NCBI GenBank assembly: GCA_003218475.1
Contig: QHNR01000060.1
Span: 1-45,645, forward strand
Reading direction: 5' to 3'
Source of the DNA: Verrucomicrobiota bacterium
GTDB lineage: Bacteria; Verrucomicrobiota; Verrucomicrobiia; Chthoniobacterales; UBA10450
DNA: 45,645 nucleotides
In this document: in pieces, positions 43,145 to 45,645 of the stretch
Numbering within the stretch: the stretch's first letter is position 1
Layout: each line of letters starts with the position of its first letter
The notes under the pieces: model-generated
Databases searched by the model: none
What the model saw: the letters and a program-made list of their open reading frames with translations, nothing else
Told to the model about the DNA's origin: nothing
Position numbers and translations under genes: made by a program

Positions 43145-43177
43145 TCTCATGTGCGAACGCACGGAAATCGGCTGGTC

Positions 43178-43432
43178 ATGACTGCACTGCAGGAAAGGTT
43201 TGTCGGGCGCAACGGCGTGTTGGTACAGGCCGATTGCTTGGACTACTGGCAAATATGTTGCCTGATTGCGTCGACCTCGTGTTTCTGGATCCCCCCTTTA
43301 ACATAAGCAAGCCCTACGATTCTTCGGAATTTGATGATCGATACGACCCTGAATTTTACAAAGGGCTTTTTCGTACCTGGGTCCTCGAGTGTATTCGCGT
43401 GCTACGACCGGGCGGCGCGCGCTGTTTATTTA
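43178..43432 (+). pseudogene. DNA methyltransferase (N6-adenine/N4-cytosine type) remnant, frameshifted and truncated
   Basis: Begins MTALQERFVGRNGVLVQADC. A frame change near 43229-43240 is needed to continue as LLANMLPDCVDLVFLDPPFN, with the DPPF catalytic motif and ISKPYDSSEFDDRYDPEFYK after it, then CIRVLRPGGA. Homology ends at about 43430, where the sequence abruptly becomes the antisense of another gene. Only about 85 residues remain, so there is no active enzyme. With the upstream HTH gene and operator it looks like a decayed restriction-modification or mobile cassette. Confidence 0.78.
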
Positions 43433-44019
43433 CCACAGTAGCTGACACATTCTTCATTTTCTGCCACATCCGATCGCGCGTGAGGTCATGATGTTTTTCC
43501 AGAGTAAGATCGGGGAAGTCAGCTTTCGCATCGGTGATTACAATCAAATACATTTGTTTGCTCTTGTCGCCGACTTGGAGCGTCGCCTGTCCGCCAGAGG
43601 ATAGATTCGCCGTGGCAAACTTATTGAGCTCTGGCAGTTTTGTCCACGTCCCGGGGACCCTGACCTTTATTTTGCCATCGTCAGAAGCAATTTCCTTTCG
43701 TTCAGTGGAAAGCCGATGCAACCGTTCGCGATCTGACTGGATCATGCTGACAAGTAACGGGATGCCCATTACACCAAGCACCAGCGCGATGTAGCCTAGG
43801 ATTAGCCCTGCGGTGGCGATTCCTTTCCCGCTGAGCGCCGCCGGATTTGCGGATTTTCGAACGAGCTACGTGACCGCAAATGACGGCGGGGATCGCGGTA
43901 AACAGCCAGCCGCACGTGAACGAGAGAATTGCTAAAACAAGACTCCAAATTGCAACGGGAGCAGTGCGAGAAACCGCCTGAGGGACAGGCGAAGGAGGTG
44001 GTGTTATTTGGTCGGACAT
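43432..44019 (-). pseudogene. DUF4190-type membrane protein, frameshifted and 3'-truncated
   Basis: Starts at ATG 44019 as [20 protein letters not shown], one hydrophobic helix ([20 protein letters not shown]), then [21 protein letters not shown] frame change at about 43833-43845 is needed to continue [20 protein letters not shown] and the soluble part ending KNVSATVV. The layout (two helices, DUF4190-like) then joins the antisense of the methyltransferase remnant at about 43432, so the C-terminus is lost. Not functional as it stands. Confidence 0.72.
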
Positions 44020-44076
44020 CGCGCCGTTGTACAAAACCTAACGGCAAAATCAAGACGCACCTCGGGAATCCCTTTC

Positions 44077-44099
44077 TGGCGAAGTCCTATTGATTTGCA
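44077..44099. repeat. Direct repeat, left copy
   Basis: TGGCGAAGTCCTATTGATTT and three more bases; recurs at 44926-44948 with two mismatches. The copies bracket the frameshifted secreted-protein gene. Confidence 0.7.
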
Positions 44100-44128
44100 A
44101 CGAGCCGGAGTGAGCTGAGAGTTGGCTA

Positions 44129-44877
44129 ATGGCGTCCCGTCTAAAATCAAGAATGTGGAAGCCTTTGGGCGGATGGTCACTTCTCCTCGCTGGCGCGTTC
44201 TTTTATTTACTAAGCAATCCGTTACCCGCGCAAACCGGCGCAGACGGCTCGTTCAAAATCGAGTCAGTCGAAGGAGCGCAGAAACCGGATAGTGACGAGG
44301 TCGACGTTTCAGAGTTCGTGGTTTCGACAAAGGATGTGCAGCAGAAGGAATTGCTCGATGAGCATCCGAACACCACGCACGTGTCGTTTCATGTTTCGCC
44401 CGATCAGAAGTGGATTTACGAATCCTTGTCGTACGGTTCGCGCATGAATGGCGCCCAGCTTTTTAAGTGTAAAGACGGTCTTAAGTTCGAGCCGCTTCAG
44501 CGCGATTTCGAAGAGGCGGTCTGGGAATTTTTCGGGAAGGGGAAAAGATCGAGAAATCGCGTGTGCCGTATTTTGCCGGGGATTCGCATGAAGGCATCAT
44601 CGATTTCGTAGCCTGGAGCCGCGATTCCAACCGCGTACTTCTTGCTCTGCGAGTGGGCGACTTCGATGGGGAACGTCAGCGTGGTGTTTATCTTTGGTAT
44701 CTCTACTTCAACACGAAGGATGGTAAGTTCGAGCTGACCGATCGTTTACGTGCCGCAAACAAAGGGGCCTGGAAACGACGAGAAAATTTTGGGGAGAAGG
44801 ATGCAGCTGAATTTAAAGAGCTGACCACTGCCGAATCGATTGATCAATCAAAGCGATCAAAAGGGGGCAAGGAGTAG
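44129..44877 (+). pseudogene. Secreted hypothetical protein, disrupted by a frameshift
   Basis: Signal-type N-terminus: MASRLKSRMWKPLGGWSLLL with a hydrophobic helix, AQTGADGSFKIESVEGAQ follows. The first frame gives up to AVWEFFGKGK. Around 44538-44547, in the purine run GGGAAGGGGAAAAG, the coding continues in the next frame as KIEKSRVPYFAGDSHEG, IIDFVAWSRDSNRVLLALRV and ends DQSKRSKGGKE. Joined, this would be a beta-propeller-like or periplasmic protein of about 245 aa; I do not recognise a named family. The indel lies in a homopolymer context, so it may be a sequencing error. Confidence 0.65.
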
Positions 44878-44925
44878 TGGCCACAGACAAATGCCGATGT
44901 GATAATCTCGGTTGGCATCTAATTG

Positions 44926-44948
44926 TGGCGACGTCCTATTGATTCGCA
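44926..44948. repeat. Direct repeat, right copy
   Basis: TGGCGACGTCCTATTGATTC and three more bases. The first 14 bases match the 3' end of the 5S rRNA gene (antisense, near 45119-45131), suggesting an origin from rDNA-flanking sequence. Confidence 0.65.
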
Positions 44949-45070
44949 TGTGCCCCACATGCTCACCCGCTACCCTCGCGGGTTTAACCATCTATCTCGC
45001 AGTTCCCAACCGCTCGGTTCTCTTACGGCATGCGGCGTCCCGCCGCCGCCGTGCTTCGAGTAGGTGACGC
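44949..45070. other. Gap between the disrupted gene and the rRNA terminator
   Basis: No gene supported. GCATGTG/CACATGC (about 44946-44962) and ACCCGC/GCGGGT followed by TTT (44965-44986) are small hairpins; the second could end plus-strand transcription. Confidence 0.4.
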
Positions 45071-45110
45071 CAAAACAAAACGCCCAGCACATCTCGCGAC
45101 ACGCTGGGCG
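45071..45110 (-). terminator. Rho-independent terminator of the rRNA operon
   Basis: On the minus strand, CGCCCAGC pairs with GCTGGGCG around a 14-nt loop and is followed by TTTTGTTTTG. It begins about 8 bp past the end of the 5S gene. Confidence 0.85.
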
Positions 45111-45117
45111 CTCTGTT

Positions 45118-45232
45118 CTGGCGACGTCCTACTCTCGCACGGCCTATCGCCGTACTACCATCGGGGCTGCAGCGTTTCACTTCCGTGTTCGGAATGGGAA
45201 CGGGTGGGACCACTGCGTTAGTGTCACCAGAG
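45118..45232 (-). rRNA. rrf: 5S ribosomal RNA
   Basis: The minus strand reads as a standard 5S molecule: CCCACCCGTTCCCATTCCGA, ACACGGAAGTGAAACGCTGC, and GATGGTAGTACGGCGATAGG before the closing stem that pairs TCTGGTGAC with GTCGCCAGA. Ends are approximate to a few bases. Confidence 0.93.
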
Positions 45233-45494
45233 AAGAGAGTTGATGGTTGAGAGTTGATGGTTGAGAGCCACCAACCGAACCGCAGCGCTCGTCTCTGGCG
45301 ATCGCGTTTTTTCCGTGAAAGAACAATCAGCTAATCCGCTGATTCCCTGATATCTACATACAGGAAGTAATTTCGTGGTTCGCTTCAACGCTTTAACGCT
45401 TCAACGGATCACGCAACTTCAAAGCTTCGTTTTGTTTTGAGATCTTTCATTTCCCATTACTGCCCCGAAAGCTTTCGGGGCAGCTTATTGGAAA
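45233..45494. other. 5S-23S spacer
   Basis: About 260 bp without a tRNA gene. It contains two direct 14-bp GAGTTGATGGTTGA units (45237-45264), a CTTCAACGCTTTAACGCTTC near-tandem stretch (about 45382-45405), and the palindrome at 45462-45481. Confidence 0.6.
45462..45481. repeat. Perfect 20-bp palindrome
   Basis: GCCCCGAAAGCTTTCGGGGC. Same core as the terminator-like palindrome at 26092-26116. It lies just downstream of the 23S 3' end and might assist rRNA processing, though it may be only a mobile repeat. Confidence 0.7.
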
Positions 45495-45645
45495 AGTAAA
45501 AGATCAAGCCGAACGGGTTATTAGTACTCCTGAGCTGAACACATTACTGTGCTTACACCCGGAGCCTATCAACGTGGTGGTCTACCACGACCCTTCAGGG
45601 AGAACTCATCTTGGGATAGGCTTGGCGCTTAGATGCTTTCAGCGC
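45495..45645 (-). rRNA. rrl: 23S ribosomal RNA (partial, extends beyond right edge)
   Basis: The plus-strand sequence from about 45495 is the antisense of the end of the 23S gene: AAGATCAAGCCGAACGGGTT, then CCTATCAACGTGGTGGTCTA, CGACCCTTCAGGGAGAACTC and GCTTAGATGCTTTCAGC, all strongly conserved near the 23S 3' terminus. The exact 3' end is approximate. Confidence 0.93.

Noticed and set aside
44538..44547. Programmed ribosomal frameshift in the secreted-protein gene
   Set aside because: There is a purine-rich run, but no slippery heptamer plus downstream hairpin was evident, and the locus is in a zone of other frame breaks.
41748..44877. Prophage or complete insertion sequence
   Set aside because: No transposase, integrase or phage structural gene was found; only an HTH gene and a methyltransferase remnant hint at mobile origin.
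44992..45213. Open frames of about 63-73 aa on both strands over the 5S gene
   Set aside because: They overlap a clearly folded 5S rRNA and its terminator; their peptides are arginine-rich artefacts of rRNA sequence.

Overview
The window looks like a chromosomal segment of a soil-type member of the Verrucomicrobiota, most plausibly a Chthoniobacterales/Udaeobacter-like lineage. This is inferred from gene content, moderately high GC, many uncharacterised secreted and membrane proteins, and a very high load of short dispersed repeats. No 16S rRNA is present, so the assignment is not proven. Nothing looks like a prophage or a complete insertion sequence.

Layout. 1-3.1 kb (minus): a sulfonate/nitrate-type ABC importer (permease cut by the left edge, ATPase, binding protein) and a secreted DUF1460 hydrolase. 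3.2-6.5 kb (plus): a UlaG/NAPE-PLD-like metallo-hydrolase and a large YfhO-like membrane protein. 6.6-10.1 kb (minus): E2, E1-beta and E1-alpha of a 2-oxoacid (pyruvate-type) dehydrogenase, without E3. 10.3-13.9 kb (minus): full-length SMC. 14.3-18.1 kb (plus): APC permease, M20 dipeptidase, secreted NlpC/P60 hydrolase. 18.2-20.1 kb (minus): two small proteins with queC and queF (queuosine precursor synthesis). 20.2-22.5 kb: cupin, DUF6572 protein, MFS transporter.

22.7-26.1 kb is the most intriguing block. A class I gamma-glutamyl-hydrolase-like amidotransferase is divergent, by only 15 bp, from a three-gene unit: a class A beta-lactamase-like hydrolase, an M15 DD-carboxypeptidase-like protein with an altered metal site, and a glutamate-cysteine-ligase-like (amidoligase) protein. 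This is a candidate undescribed pathway making, editing or degrading gamma-linked or cell-wall-derived peptides. 26.1-29.5 kb (minus) then carries a small lipoprotein, a POT oligopeptide transporter and a DUF885 peptidase, a natural peptide uptake and digestion unit.

29.7-39.1 kb (plus) is housekeeping: ftsK, rodZ-like, rimO, a tail-anchored protein, thioredoxin, (tRNA-Arg CCG on minus), rplS, rnhB, yraN and a HerA/DUF853 ATPase. 39.1-41.5 kb (minus): two paralogous secreted small proteins, a methyltransferase, ferritin. 41.7-44.9 kb is a zone of gene decay: an aldo/keto reductase with an in-frame amber stop, an excisionase-like HTH gene followed by a promoter/operator and a truncated, frameshifted DNA methyltransferase fused to a truncated DUF4190-type gene, and a frameshifted secreted protein between 23-bp direct repeats. 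The right edge is the end of an rRNA operon read leftwards: 23S (partial), 5S and a terminator.

The repeats are the second theme. I see about 14 REP-like hairpins or BIME pairs carrying the GTAG tetranucleotide typical of REP elements mobilised by RAYT transposases. Some lie inside genes without breaking the frame (ftsK, rimO, the YfhO-like gene). Separate families of 6- to 9-bp near-tandem repeats occupy most intergenic gaps, one of them inside rimO. Functions come from motif recognition by eye; no database search was run.
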